Positions 1 through 8,062 are shown, numbered from the stretch's first letter. The stretch: DNA of 64,000 nt from Arthrobacter oryzae (GCF_030718995.1 NZ_CP132204.1:3906001-3970000); one strand, 5' to 3'. The notes: generated by a model from the sequence alone, not told the origin. Made by a program: numbers and translations.

Positions 1-775
1 CCGCCTGCAGCACGTCTCTGGCCTCTGTTAACAGAGCCGCGGCGTGCGCCGGGCTTTCGTGGACTTCCACGTCGTACACGGCAGCCAAGTAATCGAGGAG
101 AGCAAGGGCCACCCTGTGAAGGCCGGCAAATCGCTCCGGGTGGCTGTCGATGCCATAGGAATCCGGGTCCGGGCCGCCATCGCCCCATTGCTGACCGTAG
201 GGAATGGGTTTCCCTTCATCGGAGTAGTACGTGACCGCGGGAAGGGGCGGCCGGACGTAGCGCGGGTGTTCTGCAGGCGGTGAAACCGGGAGAGGAAGCC
301 CTGGCGGGGACTCGTCCGGCTTTTCCTGGGCCCAGTCTGCCAACACATCAATGAGCGCCTGCACCGCGGCTTCGTCTGCGCTGCGCAGGCCGTCGAGCAG
401 GCGATCGACCTCGAACTGCTTCTTCCTGTTTCCCACCGTAGGAGAGCCGCCTTCGTAGGCGGTCCACCGTGAGTCTGGCCTCAGCCGGGCAATAGTGTTC
501 CCGGCAAATATGGCTGCAGCAGACCTGAGCATGCTGTCCTGCTCCAATTCGGACCCGTAAGTCCGAAGAAACCAAAACAGTCGGCCAGGGTCATCGGCCA
601 GTTCTTCGGCCCGCACTCCGTGCCCGGCACAAAATCTCATGAACAGGACATAACCTCCAACATGCTTGACCTGCGGCTCAGGGCCCGATCTTGGCATATA
701 CAGCCCGGTGCGGCGGGCCATTGGAACGGGCAGTCCAGTTGGCTCCCCCTCGAACAAGTCTTCTGCCGATCCCAT
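1..775 (-). CDS. hypothetical protein, 3' end outside window
   Basis: An open frame of 258 codons runs on the minus strand from ATG at 775 to the left edge without a stop, so the C-terminus is missing. An AGGAT sequence lies about 7 bases before the start. The protein begins MGSAEDLFEGEPTG and has no signal peptide or membrane segment. The middle is charged and the Pro-rich part around residues 150-180 is followed by a Tyr/Asp-rich stretch (TYYSDEGKPIPYG). I do not recognise a family. The VOC gene at 797-1234 lies 21 bp upstream on the same strand, so the two could be co-transcribed. That the frame stays open over the whole 775 bases with ordinary actinobacterial codon use supports a real gene. 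Confidence 0.6.
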   Translation of the reverse strand, partial: MGSAEDLFEGEPTGLPVPMARRTGLYMPRSGPEPQVKHVGGYVLFMRFCAGHGVRAEELADDPGRLFWFLRTYGSELEQDSMLRSAAAIFAGNTIARLRPDSRWTAYEGGSPTVGNRKKQFEVDRLLDGLRSADEAAVQALIDVLADWAQEKPDESPPGLPLPVSPPAEHPRYVRPPLPAVTYYSDEGKPIPYGQQWGDGGPDPDSYGIDSHPERFAGLHRVALALLDYLAAVYDVEVHESPAHAAALLTEARDVLQA

Positions 776-796
776 GCCGCGATCCTAGTCCGGGTG

Positions 797-1234
797 TCAG
801 TCTCGCTTCAGTTTCTGGGCGAGCATCACGAGGATTCCGCTGGGACCGCGGAGGTAGGTGAGTTTATATTCGTCGCCGTAGGTCGCCACGCCGCGTAGCG
901 GATGGCATCCGTGCTTCGCGGCTACCTCTAGGGCTTTGTCGATGTCGTCGACCGAGAAGGCCACGCGGTGCATGCCGATATCGTTGGGACGTGTTGGGCT
1001 GGACTCGATCGCTTTGGGGTGGATGTATTCGAAGAGCTCAAGTCGACCATGGCCGTCCGGTGTCTGGAGCATCGCAATCTTGGCATGGTTGCCGTCAAGG
1101 CCGACAGCAGTGTCGGTCCACTCGCCGCTGACCGTGTCACGGCCGACGACCGTGAGCCCGAGGTCGGCGAAAAAGTCGATGGTTGCTTCGAGATCGCGAA
1201 CGGCGATACCGACGTTCTCAAGTTTGATGGCCAT
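797..1234 (-). CDS. VOC (glyoxalase/bleomycin-resistance) family protein
   Basis: A 145-residue single VOC module of two beta-alpha-beta-beta-beta repeats. The first repeat starts MAIKLENVGIAVRDLEATIDFF and the second is in MHRVAFSVDDIDKALE. Acidic and His positions typical of the metal site are present (IAV near residue 10, ELFEYIHP near residues 66-73, HRVAF near 88, and a final YLRGPSGILVMLAQ strand). The family includes glyoxalase I, dioxygenases, epimerases and antibiotic-binding proteins, so the substrate cannot be named. The length is normal and the start is preceded by a modest GGTAG sequence. It is codirectional with the hypothetical gene downstream. Confidence 0.85.
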   Translation of the reverse strand: MAIKLENVGIAVRDLEATIDFFADLGLTVVGRDTVSGEWTDTAVGLDGNHAKIAMLQTPDGHGRLELFEYIHPKAIESSPTRPNDIGMHRVAFSVDDIDKALEVAAKHGCHPLRGVATYGDEYKLTYLRGPSGILVMLAQKLKRD

Positions 1235-1611
1235 GCGTTGAAGCTACCAAGGCGGACCCATTAGCTCCAGTGGCAGCACTGGACGCGACTGAACAAGCAC
1301 CGGGAAGGCACAGAGCTTTTCTTGGGCGAAGCCGAACCCTGACCGGGCTGAAAGTTGGCCTCTTCAGAGCCTCCCTTCCAAGGTGGGAAAGAATAGGCGG
1401 TCCGAAAGATTGCAACCTAATCGGGCATTATTCATCGCATCAAAAAATGCCAAAACCCATCTTCGGCGAATGGCGCGCTCCCCGCACCCGGGCTGGCATC
1501 TTCCGGTGAGGAGCGGGCCGTTCTAGCTCCGCGGTGGTTTCTCGGACAACGATATGGGGACGAGTATCTGAATGAATATGAAGCCAGCGCCTACCGAACC
1601 ATAATGATGAA
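1235..1611. other. intergenic region with one copy of a dispersed repeat
   Basis: This stretch of 377 bases has no convincing gene. It contains one copy of a short repeat at 1331-1360 (see the repeat entries). Bases from about 1410 to 1620 are AT-richer than the surroundings and probably carry the promoter of the lipoprotein gene at 1612, but I cannot assign -35 and -10 boxes with confidence. Confidence 0.5.
1331..1360 (+). repeat. dispersed intergenic repeat, copy 1
   Basis: This copy reads gccgaaccctgaccgggctg followed by aaagttggcc. It matches 2155-2184 at 25 of 30 positions and shares the CCGAACC-TGA-CGG-C-GAAA skeleton with 3780-3809. It lies between genes. Confidence 0.5.
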
Positions 1612-2112
1612 ATGAAGCTCTGTTCCCAGGTTTCTTTTCCCCGCCACAGCAAGCGATTTGCGGTGTCTGTTGCGGCCTGTTCCGGTATGGTGATCACTTT
1701 TTTGTCAGGTTGCATTGTGTCTTCGGGGGACGGATACCCGCCTTGTATGCCGTCGGCTTTCTCAGTGAACCCGCCGAGCGCGACACCCGGCGGCATGGTG
1801 ACGGTCCAAGCATCGGACGCCGGCTGTGATCCCCGCTATGGGGAGAACGCCCGCATCCAGGTCACCGTAACCGATGCGGCCGGCACGAAGGTCATCAACA
1901 CAACTGCCCCGATGAATGACGCAGGCGGTTTCACCTACACCTTTGAGGTTCCATCCCAGGTGGCCATAGGAGACGCGACAGTTGAGGCTACACCGTACGG
2001 CATTGATTGGTGCGATGACACTGGCAGGAACAACCGCGCCGCCGGGCCAGACGCCACCATAGTGCGGGTGTCGTGTGCCGCACGAATTGAGCCGCTAAGC
2101 ATCACCCGCTAG
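1612..2112 (+). CDS. putative secreted lipoprotein, Ig-like
   Basis: A 166-residue protein with a basic N-terminus (PRHSKRF), a hydrophobic segment and the lipobox LSGC at residues 31-34, so Cys34 is the predicted lipid anchor. The mature part resembles an Ig-like beta sandwich: FSVNPPSATPGGMVTVQASD, then alternating strands, with four more Cys that could form disulfides. No enzymatic motif is visible, and a cell-surface role is inferred only. No good Shine-Dalgarno sequence precedes the ATG. A hairpin at 2219-2241 may end the transcript. It stands alone between repeat copies and upstream of an insertion sequence. Confidence 0.65.
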   Translation: MKLCSQVSFPRHSKRFAVSVAACSGMVITFLSGCIVSSGDGYPPCMPSAFSVNPPSATPGGMVTVQASDAGCDPRYGENARIQVTVTDAAGTKVINTTAPMNDAGGFTYTFEVPSQVAIGDATVEATPYGIDWCDDTGRNNRAAGPDATIVRVSCAARIEPLSITR

Positions 2113-2154
2113 AGGCTCCGGCAGTCCAATCAAGCTATTCGAACCTCATCAACA

Positions 2155-2184
2155 GCCGAACCTTGACCGGGCCGAAAACTGACC
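2155..2184 (+). repeat. dispersed intergenic repeat, copy 2
   Basis: This copy reads gccgaaccttgaccgggccg followed by aaaactgacc. It differs from copy 1 at five positions. Confidence 0.5.
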
Positions 2185-2218
2185 ATCTGGCGTGTGGGAC
2201 TAGTTGGTGCCAGGAATT

Positions 2219-2241
2219 GGTCGCTCAGAGCGATAGCGACC
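2219..2241 (+). terminator. possible terminator after the lipoprotein gene
   Basis: Perfect 7-bp stem GGTCGCT/AGCGACC with a 9-base loop, followed by TTTAA. It lies about 105 bases after the lipoprotein stop codon. Confidence 0.4.
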
Positions 2242-2413
2242 TTTAACAGGCACCTGACCGGACAGCTCCTCCTGCAGTGTCGGTGAGCAGGGGCACGCGT
2301 CGGCCGGTGAGTCCAGTCAGGGTTGGGGCCAAATGCCAGCCCGTTGCTCTGCCCAAGCGGAAAGCCACCCTGACCGGGCAATATTGAGTGCGAGCTTACA
2401 ACAGCGCACTAGG

Positions 2414-3486
2414 TGTATTGACCACGGACGTTAGTTACATGCGGCGTGGTTTGGTGACATGAAGAAGACCTCCGGGTGGAGTGGGGCTTGTCTAGAGTCC
2501 AATTCCACGCACGGAGGTCTTCATGTCCCACCCTAACGCTCTTCTGACCCCTCGTGGCCGGCTGCAGCTCGCACAATGTGTCGTTGACCAATGCTGGAGT
2601 CTGCGCCGTGCCGCTGAACGCTTCCAGGTCTCAGTGCCAACGGCGGCTCGTTGGGCGCAGCGCTACCGCGAGCACGGCCCGGAGGCAATGAATGACCGTT
2701 CCAGCCGCCCGCATTCCTCGCCCCGGCGGACAGCAACGCGGACGGAGCGGCGGATCATCGCCGTGCGCGTGAACCGCCGGTGGGGGCCGGCAAGGATCGG
2801 TTATCTGCTGGGAATCCACCCCTCCACGGTGCACCGCGTCCTGTCCCGCTACCGGCTGGCGAAACTGGCCTGGCTTGATCGTGGCACCGGAAGAGTGATC
2901 CGCCGCTACGAACACGAGAAGCCCGGGGACCTGGTCCATGTCGATATCAAGAAACTTGGTCGGATCCCGGACGGCGGCGGACACCGCGCCCTCGGCAGGG
3001 CCACCGGACGCCGGAACAAGGCCCGGACTCCATCCAACCGCCGGCCCGGCTACCACTACCTCCACAATGCCGTCGATGACTATTCACGCCTTGCATACAC
3101 CGAGATCCTCACCGACGAGACAAAGGAAACCGCAGCAGCCTTCTGGCACCGCGCCAACGCCTGGTTCCAAGCCCAAGGGATCACGGTCCAGCGCGTCCTG
3201 ACCGACAACGGAAACTGCTATCGGTCCCGCGCCTTCGCCCAAGCCCTGGGCCCGGACATCAAGCACAAACGCACCCGCCCCTATCGCCCGCAAACCAACG
3301 GCAAGGTCGAACGGTTCAACCGCACGATGCTGGAGGAATGGGCCTACGCCCGCCCCTACCGCTCCGAGGCCGAGCGTGTTGCCGCCTTCCCCGACTGGCT
3401 CCATGCTTACAATCACCACCGAGCCCACACTGCCCTTAAGGGTCAGACACCGGCCAGCCGCGTCACTAACCTCTCAGGTCAATACA
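2414..3486 (+). mobile_element. IS481-family insertion sequence, complete
   Basis: A 1073-bp element bounded by imperfect terminal inverted repeats. Both ends start TGTATTGACC, and 20 of the first 25 positions match between the left end and the reverse complement of the right end. A 6-bp direct repeat, ACTAGG, flanks it at 2408-2413 and 3487-3492, which is the target-site duplication expected for a recent insertion. It carries one intact transposase gene. The preserved ends, duplication and reading frame suggest it is still mobile or was until recently. Confidence 0.92.
2464..2522 (+). promoter_or_regulatory. hairpin masking the transposase ribosome site
   Basis: GAAGACCTCCG at 2464-2474 is the exact complement of CGGAGGTCTTC at 2512-2522. 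The second arm contains the Shine-Dalgarno GGAGG and ends directly at the transposase ATG (2523). In RNA this stem would hide the ribosome-binding site. The second IS481-family element in the window has the same arrangement. Confidence 0.65.
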
Positions 3487-3491
3487 ACTAG
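2523..3491 (+). CDS. IS481-family transposase
   Basis: A 322-residue DDE transposase. An N-terminal helix-turn-helix region (about 15-50) is followed by a second HTH-like region and the integrase core. The catalytic triad is visible as Asp141 (HVDIKKLG), Asp228 (LTDNG) and Glu263 (GKVERFN), with the 35-residue spacing of the family. GGAGG lies 5 bases before the ATG inside a stem-loop. The last codons run into the right terminal repeat. It would cut and rejoin the ends of its own element. It is full length and has no frameshift. Confidence 0.93.
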   Translation: MSHPNALLTPRGRLQLAQCVVDQCWSLRRAAERFQVSVPTAARWAQRYREHGPEAMNDRSSRPHSSPRRTATRTERRIIAVRVNRRWGPARIGYLLGIHPSTVHRVLSRYRLAKLAWLDRGTGRVIRRYEHEKPGDLVHVDIKKLGRIPDGGGHRALGRATGRRNKARTPSNRRPGYHYLHNAVDDYSRLAYTEILTDETKETAAAFWHRANAWFQAQGITVQRVLTDNGNCYRSRAFAQALGPDIKHKRTRPYRPQTNGKVERFNRTMLEEWAYARPYRSEAERVAAFPDWLHAYNHHRAHTALKGQTPASRVTNLSGQYN

Positions 3492-3521
3492 GCCGCCGGT
3501 TGTCCGGCTCCGGAGGGCTAA

Positions 3522-3722
3522 ATGACAAAACGAGAAATTTTCGGATCTATGTTGGGCCTGATAGTCACCATCGGCGTGACCGTACTGGTCATGTCCTTTA
3601 TGTTCCCTCCGGGCCATCCAAATTTCGGCGTAATGGTTGGAACGATCGTGACTGTGTTCGTGCTCCTCGACGTTGCCCGAAACCTTTGGATTCACAGAAT
3701 GCGCCGAAGTAACAGCGAATGA
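3522..3722 (+). CDS. small membrane protein, two predicted helices
   Basis: A 66-residue protein beginning MTKREIFGSMLG, with two hydrophobic segments at about residues 8-28 and 35-53 and a basic tail (HRMRRSNSE). A GGAGG sequence sits 7 bases before the ATG. No family is recognised. The first insertion sequence ends just upstream (3486), so the native promoter may have been displaced. A different frame over the same bases is possible, but this one has the ribosome site and membrane-protein composition. Confidence 0.6.
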   Translation: MTKREIFGSMLGLIVTIGVTVLVMSFMFPPGHPNFGVMVGTIVTVFVLLDVARNLWIHRMRRSNSE

Positions 3723-3779
3723 CCTAGCTCAGATGCTCGGCACTGCTTCTGTGCGGTCCCGCATCGGCTCACTCGTAGA

Positions 3780-3809
3780 CCGAACCCTGAGCGGCCCGAA
3801 AAGATGATC
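3780..3809 (+). repeat. dispersed intergenic repeat, copy 3
   Basis: This copy reads ccgaaccctgagcggcccga followed by aaagatgatc. It shares the CCGAACCCTGA-CGG core and GAAA with copies 1 and 2. A shorter ggccgaaaag echo follows at about 3823-3832. Confidence 0.45.
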
Positions 3810-3995
3810 GGCCCGCCATATCGGCCGAAAAGTCCGTTCGCCATGGGAACCAGTTGTCTTGGGATAAATGCATTGGAATGCGGGCAGCCAGGAGCTCGTT
3901 TCAGGATGGGCTGTTTTTGGGACATGACCGTGGTTTACGCTCTGGTCATGGCAAGCGGAACTGGGGGCACTGTCCTGTAGCGGAAGGGAGCGAAA
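3810..3995 (+). promoter_or_regulatory. intergenic region with inverted repeat upstream of a small ORF
   Basis: No gene is seen here. CATGACC at 3923-3929 and GGTCATG at 3944-3950 form a perfect 7-bp inverted repeat with a 14-base spacer, placed 46-73 bases before the small ORF at 3996. It could be an operator for that ORF. No regulator gene is adjacent. Confidence 0.35.
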
Positions 3996-4103
3996 ATGGC
4001 CAAGCGTCGAATGCACGGTATCTGGGTTTTGTACTTGTTGCCACCCTTCGCTTTCGCCGCCTTTCTCGTTTGGCTTATGAGGGACGTCTGGCACTGGTTC
4101 TGA
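3996..4103 (+). CDS. candidate 35-residue membrane peptide
   Basis: ATG at 3996 follows the purine-rich sequence GGGAGCGAAA and opens a 35-codon frame ending TGA at 4103. The peptide starts MAKRRMHGIWVLYLL and has one hydrophobic helix with positive charges before it and an aromatic end (VWHWF). This fits a single-pass small membrane protein. It is too short for composition tests. The upstream inverted repeat at 3923-3950 supports a promoter. Confidence 0.4.
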   Translation: MAKRRMHGIWVLYLLPPFAFAAFLVWLMRDVWHWF

Positions 4104-4345
4104 CGGGCCTCAGGGAAACTTTGACCCTCAAGTCCCTTACAACGGACTGTCCCTGCACCCGCATCATCCGCAATTACCGCAGTGCGCATCCGCTGAGACT
4201 AGCCGCCAGCGTCCCGGGTGCTCCTGGTACAAACAGCGACCAGCTCCTGTTGCTTCCCACCGCAGTAACGCCATTCAACACGCGTGAACGTAAGTGGCGG
4301 CCAGCGGTGTCGCTGGCCGCCACTGACTTACTCGGCCGAGGCAGT
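4104..4345. other. gap between small ORF and dehydrogenase stub
   Basis: No gene is recognised. The region ends in a strong hairpin at 4293-4324 that serves the minus-strand gene stub. Confidence 0.5.
4293..4324 (-). terminator. strong hairpin terminator
   Basis: A perfect 14-bp stem (AGTGGCGGCCAGCG pairing with CGCTGGCCGCCACT) with a GTGT loop. It lies 22 bases past the stop codon of the minus-strand dehydrogenase stub. There is no long U tract, as is common in actinobacteria. Confidence 0.7.
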
Positions 4346-4675
4346 TCAGGAATAGTCGTAGAAACCTTTGCCGGACTTGCGTCCCAGCTCGCCGCGCGCC
4401 ACCAGGTCGCGGAGGATGCGGGGCGGGGCGAACCGCTCACCTAGCGTTTCATGCAGGTATTCGGCGATGCCAAGGCGCACGTCCAGCCCCACGATGTCCG
4501 TGGTGCGCAGCGGTCCGGATGCGTGCCGGTAGCCAAGTTCCATCGCGGCGTCGATATCCTGTGCGCTGGCCACACCTTCTTCCAGCATTCGCATGGCCTC
4601 CAGTGCAATGGCGACGCCCAGGCGAGAACTGGCGAAGCCCGGGGCGTCATTGACCACGATGGGCGTCTTGCCCAA
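4346..4675 (-). pseudogene. 3-hydroxyacyl-CoA dehydrogenase, C-terminal fragment
   Basis: The 109 residues begin at GKTPIVVNDAPGFASSRLG, the hinge into the C-terminal domain of 3-hydroxybutyryl/3-hydroxyacyl-CoA dehydrogenases. They continue through the helical dimerisation domain to GRKSGKGFYDYS, the normal C-terminus. The whole NAD-binding Rossmann domain (about 180 residues) with the GxGxxG motif and catalytic His is absent. Upstream of about 4674 the sequence switches to an oppositely oriented thiolase fragment. The enzyme normally oxidises 3-hydroxyacyl-CoA in beta-oxidation or phenylacetate degradation; this remnant cannot. Confidence 0.85.
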
Positions 4676-5178
4676 AGACGGTGTTCCGCACCGAGAACGG
4701 CACGGTCACGGCCGGGAACGCGTCCCCGCTCTCTGATGGGGCGTCCGCGGCGTGGATCGGTTCGGAGAACGCCGCGGGGATCCTGGGGATGGAGCCGCTG
4801 GCGCGGATCGCGGGCCGGGGTGCGCACGCGAACGATCCGCAGTATTTCGGGTACGCCCCGGTGGAGGCTGCGAACAAGGCCCTCGCGAAGGCGGGCATCA
4901 GCTGGGAGCAGGTGGGCGCCGTCGAACTTAACGAAGCGTTCGCCGCGCAGTCCCTGGCGTGCATCAACGCCTGGGGGATCGACCATGAGATTGTGAACCG
5001 GCACGGCGGTGCGATCGCGATGGGCCACCCCCTGGGCGCGTCCGGCGGCCGGATCCTGGGCACCCTGGCCCGGTCCCTGCAGGCCTCCGGTGAGCGCTGG
5101 GGCGTCGCCGCGATCTGCATCGGCGTCGGCCAGGGCCTCGCCGTCGTCCTCGAAAACATGACCGTTGCCCGCAGCTGA
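4675..5178 (+). pseudogene. acetyl-CoA acyltransferase (thiolase), C-terminal fragment
   Basis: Open frame whose thiolase similarity starts abruptly at KTVFRTENGTVTAGNASPL and continues through NEAFAAQ, GGAIAMGHPLGASG and CIGVGQGLAVVLEN to a normal C-terminus. The C-terminal catalytic His and Cys are present. The first half of the enzyme, including the nucleophilic Cys near residue 90, is missing. It meets the dehydrogenase stub at about 4674 with both 5' ends lost. Thiolases of this type act with 3-hydroxyacyl-CoA dehydrogenase in the same catabolic routes, so both stubs probably come from one catabolic locus. Confidence 0.85.
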
Positions 5179-5282
5179 GTCCTGGAGCGCGGGCAGCGGT
5201 ACCGGAAGATGCCGCAGCCCCGTTCGCCTTCATGGTCATGCTTTTGGGATACGGATGGCGGATCATCTAAGGTTGATGCCCG

Positions 5283-5783
5283 ATGCTAGCTCTTGATGAA
5301 ACGCCCGATCAGCCGACGCCCGCGCCTCCGCGTGGGCCGGTCTTTGTAGACGGATCGGGCCGGCGCCTGCGGCTGGTGAAGCTTGTCGGCCTCGGGTCGG
5401 TGGGGCTTGTGGCCGGATATGTCGTTCTCCTGCTGGTTGCATTCATCGGGGGGCCCAATGTCGCCGCCCCGTACCTCCCTCTGCCTCCGGCCCCGGCGGC
5501 TCCTGCGGCCGGTGACGTTCCTTCATCCCCTTCGGCGCCGGCGCCAAACGATTCAGCGCCCCCGGCTGGCGAGGCCGTGCCTGCGCCAGCCGCCTTCCAG
5601 GCACCGGTGACCGAACCTTCGGCCGTTCCGGTGGCGCCACCGGCCGGTGGCACGGACGTTCAGCAGACGCCCCCCTCTGATCCTGATACGGCTCCGGCGC
5701 CGCCCCCCGAGTCCACCTCGCCAGGCAAGAGCGGGACGGCTCCGGGTCAGACCACGCGGCCATCTGCCCCGTCGCAGCCGTGA
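5283..5783 (+). CDS. single-pass membrane protein with Pro/Ala-rich tail (MatA-like position)
   Basis: The 166 residues start MLALDETPDQPTP. One transmembrane helix lies at about residues 36-55 (VGLGSVGLVAGYVVLLLVAF), followed by about 100 residues very rich in Pro, Ala, Ser and Thr. The tail is probably extracytoplasmic and unstructured. The stop overlaps the start of the polysaccharide gene by four bases (GTGA), so the two are translationally coupled. In Streptomyces the MatB-type deacetylase/glycosyltransferase is likewise preceded by a small gene (matA), so a partner role in polymer synthesis or export is inferred from position only. Confidence 0.75.
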   Translation: MLALDETPDQPTPAPPRGPVFVDGSGRRLRLVKLVGLGSVGLVAGYVVLLLVAFIGGPNVAAPYLPLPPAPAAPAAGDVPSSPSAPAPNDSAPPAGEAVPAPAAFQAPVTEPSAVPVAPPAGGTDVQQTPPSDPDTAPAPPPESTSPGKSGTAPGQTTRPSAPSQP

Positions 5784-7948
5784 GTGCACGTCGCCCGGCT
5801 AAAACCGCAGTTCCCGTCAGTGTAAGGGCCCACTGGTTCGTCCTCATCGCCGTCCTGTTTGCGCTGGGAATTGCCCTCGCAGTGCAGGGATACATGCACC
5901 ACCTTGCCGGGATCGGCGACGACTCCGTGCCGGCGAGTGCGTCTGCGGGAAGCGTGCCGGATGCCGTCTCGAGCGGCGGCCCCGTAGTAGACGCCCGGGG
6001 CGGGGAAGTCCGCACCGCGAGTCCTCCGGACCATACGCTCGCGCTCACGTTCGACGACGGCCCGGACCCTGTCTGGACCCCTCAGATCCTCGATGTCCTC
6101 CGAAAGCATCAGGTTCACGCGACCTTCTTTGTGGTCGGCTCCGCGGCCATCGACAACCCCGAGCTCGTGCGCCGCATCATCGCCGAAGGCCACGAGATCG
6201 GCGTGCACACGCTCACCCACACTGATCTCGGCACTGCCCCGTCCTGGCGACGCGAACTCGAAGTCCAGGGTGCTCAGGAGGCGATCACCGGGATCACCGG
6301 ACAAGCCACCTCGCTGCTGCGCCCACCGTACAGCTCCGGGAACGAAGCGATCAACGACAGCACCTGGTCCGCCATGCGAACGTCTTCGGACGAGGGGTAC
6401 ATCACGGTGTTGAGCACCGTCGACAGCCAGGACTGGCGGCGGCCGGGAGTTGAAACGATCGAGCGGAATCTCGCCCTGTCCGGTCCGCAGGGGCAGGTGC
6501 TCCTCATGCACGACGGCGGCAGCGACAGGGAGCAGACGGTCGCCGCGCTCGATTCCGCCTTGTCGCGGTTCGCCGGCCAGGGCAACCGTGTGACAACTGT
6601 CGGCGACGCAATCGGGATTGACAGCATGCGGGACGCTTCCACCGCGGAACAGATGACCGGAACCGCGTTCGTGCGGGGCATCCAGCTCAGCGATTTCGTC
6701 GTCACGGCTATCTCGTGGGGGCTGGTTGCGGCCGGCATCGTGACGCTAGTCCGTGCAGTCCTGGTAGTCGGCTTCGCGGCGCGCCACAGCCGGGCTGCGC
6801 GCCGTGTCCAGTCGGTGAGCCGCGGCCGGCGGCGCGTGGACGTGCCCGTGAGGCCGGAGATCACCGAGCCCGTCACCGTGATCGTCCCTGCCTACAACGA
6901 GGCCGTCGGCATTGAAGCCGCGGTCCGTTCCATCGTTGCCTCGACCCACCCCGTGGAGATCATCGTGGTCGACGACGGTTCAACCGACGGGACTGCAGGC
7001 ATCGTTGAAGCGCTCGGCTTGCCCGGCGTCACAGTGATCCGCAAGGAGAACGGAGGGAAGCCGTCGGCCCTTAATGCCGGTCTTGACGCTGCCAGCCACG
7101 ACCTTGTGGTGATGGTCGACGGCGACACCGTCTTCGAGCCGGATACGGTCCATTCACTGATCCAGCCGTTCGCCGACCCGCGGGTCGGGGCAATTTCGGG
7201 TAACACCAAGGTGGCCAACCGCGGCGGCATCCTCGGTGCCTGGCAGCACATCGAGTACGTCGTCGGCTTCAATCTGGACCGCCGATTGTTCGACGTCGCG
7301 GAGTGCATGCCTACCGTCCCCGGGGCCATTGGTGCTTTCCGCCGGGACGCCCTGCTGCGGGTCGGCGGAGTTAGCGACGACACGCTCGCCGAAGACACGG
7401 ATCTCACCATGGCCCTGTGCCGCGACGGCTGGCGCGTCGTCTACCAGGACGACGCGCGGGCGTGGACCGAGGCCCCCGCCACCCTTGGCGCCTTGTGGCG
7501 CCAGCGGTACCGGTGGTGCTACGGCACGTTGCAGGCAATGTGGAAGCACCGCGGCGCGGTGGTGCAGCGGGGAGCCGCCGGCAAGCTCGGCCGGCGCGGA
7601 CTTGGCTACCTCCTCGTTCTCCAGGTGCTGCTGCCCCTGTTTGCCCCTATCGTCGACGTGTTTGCGGTCTACGGGCTGATCTTCCTCGATCCACTCCGGA
7701 TCGCGGCGCTCTGGTTCGTCTTCCTGGTGGTCCAATTACTCATGGCCGGCTACGCGTTCCGGCTCGACAGGGAACGGCTCGGGCCGCTCTGGACGCTTCC
7801 GCTTCAGCAGTTCGTCTACCGGCAGTTGATGTATCTCGTGGTCATCCAGTCCGTGGTCACGGCGTTGGCGGGTGTACACCTTCGCTGGCACCGCATGGAG
7901 AGGTATGGCAGCCTGCGGGTCCCGCCAGCTACTGAACGCCAGGCGTAG
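5780..7948 (+). CDS. bifunctional polysaccharide deacetylase / family 2 glycosyltransferase (MatB-like)
   Basis: This 722-residue membrane protein has a helix at about residues 18-38. A NodB-type deacetylase domain follows, with TFDDGPD at 90-96, zinc-binding His143 and His147 (HTLTH), RPPY at 181-184 and LLMHDGG near 245. Helices near 305-332 lead to a GT2 domain with DDG at 398-400, DGD at 447-449, ED near 538 and the processive QRYRW motif at 575-579. Three or four C-terminal helices could form the export channel. The layout matches Streptomyces MatB, which makes a beta-1,6-N-acetylglucosamine-type surface polymer involved in cell aggregation. Start is GTG overlapping the upstream stop. 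The product in this organism is inferred. Confidence 0.88.
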   Translation: MSARRPAKTAVPVSVRAHWFVLIAVLFALGIALAVQGYMHHLAGIGDDSVPASASAGSVPDAVSSGGPVVDARGGEVRTASPPDHTLALTFDDGPDPVWTPQILDVLRKHQVHATFFVVGSAAIDNPELVRRIIAEGHEIGVHTLTHTDLGTAPSWRRELEVQGAQEAITGITGQATSLLRPPYSSGNEAINDSTWSAMRTSSDEGYITVLSTVDSQDWRRPGVETIERNLALSGPQGQVLLMHDGGSDREQTVAALDSALSRFAGQGNRVTTVGDAIGIDSMRDASTAEQMTGTAFVRGIQLSDFVVTAISWGLVAAGIVTLVRAVLVVGFAARHSRAARRVQSVSRGRRRVDVPVRPEITEPVTVIVPAYNEAVGIEAAVRSIVASTHPVEIIVVDDGSTDGTAGIVEALGLPGVTVIRKENGGKPSALNAGLDAASHDLVVMVDGDTVFEPDTVHSLIQPFADPRVGAISGNTKVANRGGILGAWQHIEYVVGFNLDRRLFDVAECMPTVPGAIGAFRRDALLRVGGVSDDTLAEDTDLTMALCRDGWRVVYQDDARAWTEAPATLGALWRQRYRWCYGTLQAMWKHRGAVVQRGAAGKLGRRGLGYLLVLQVLLPLFAPIVDVFAVYGLIFLDPLRIAALWFVFLVVQLLMAGYAFRLDRERLGPLWTLPLQQFVYRQLMYLVVIQSVVTALAGVHLRWHRMERYGSLRVPPATERQA

Positions 7949-8062
7949 GAGGGGCTGCGCTGGCATGGCCGGTGGCGGTCCCCTGACGGTAGATCCGCCG
8001 GACGGCCGGCCAGTCGCCGTCGTGCATGGAACGGATGGTGATACTGGGTGGGACCGGTGCGG

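Larger units (their letters stand above)
2113..2413. other. intergenic region upstream of the first insertion sequence
   Basis: About 300 bases without a gene. It holds repeat copy 2 (2155-2184), a hairpin (2219-2241), a related CCCTGACCGGGC fragment at about 2367-2379, and the left copy of the target duplication ACTAGG at 2408-2413. Confidence 0.5.

Noticed and set aside
3854..4444. Open frame of 196 codons on the plus strand
   Set aside because: It overlaps the terminator and the dehydrogenase stub, has no ribosome site and no family pattern.
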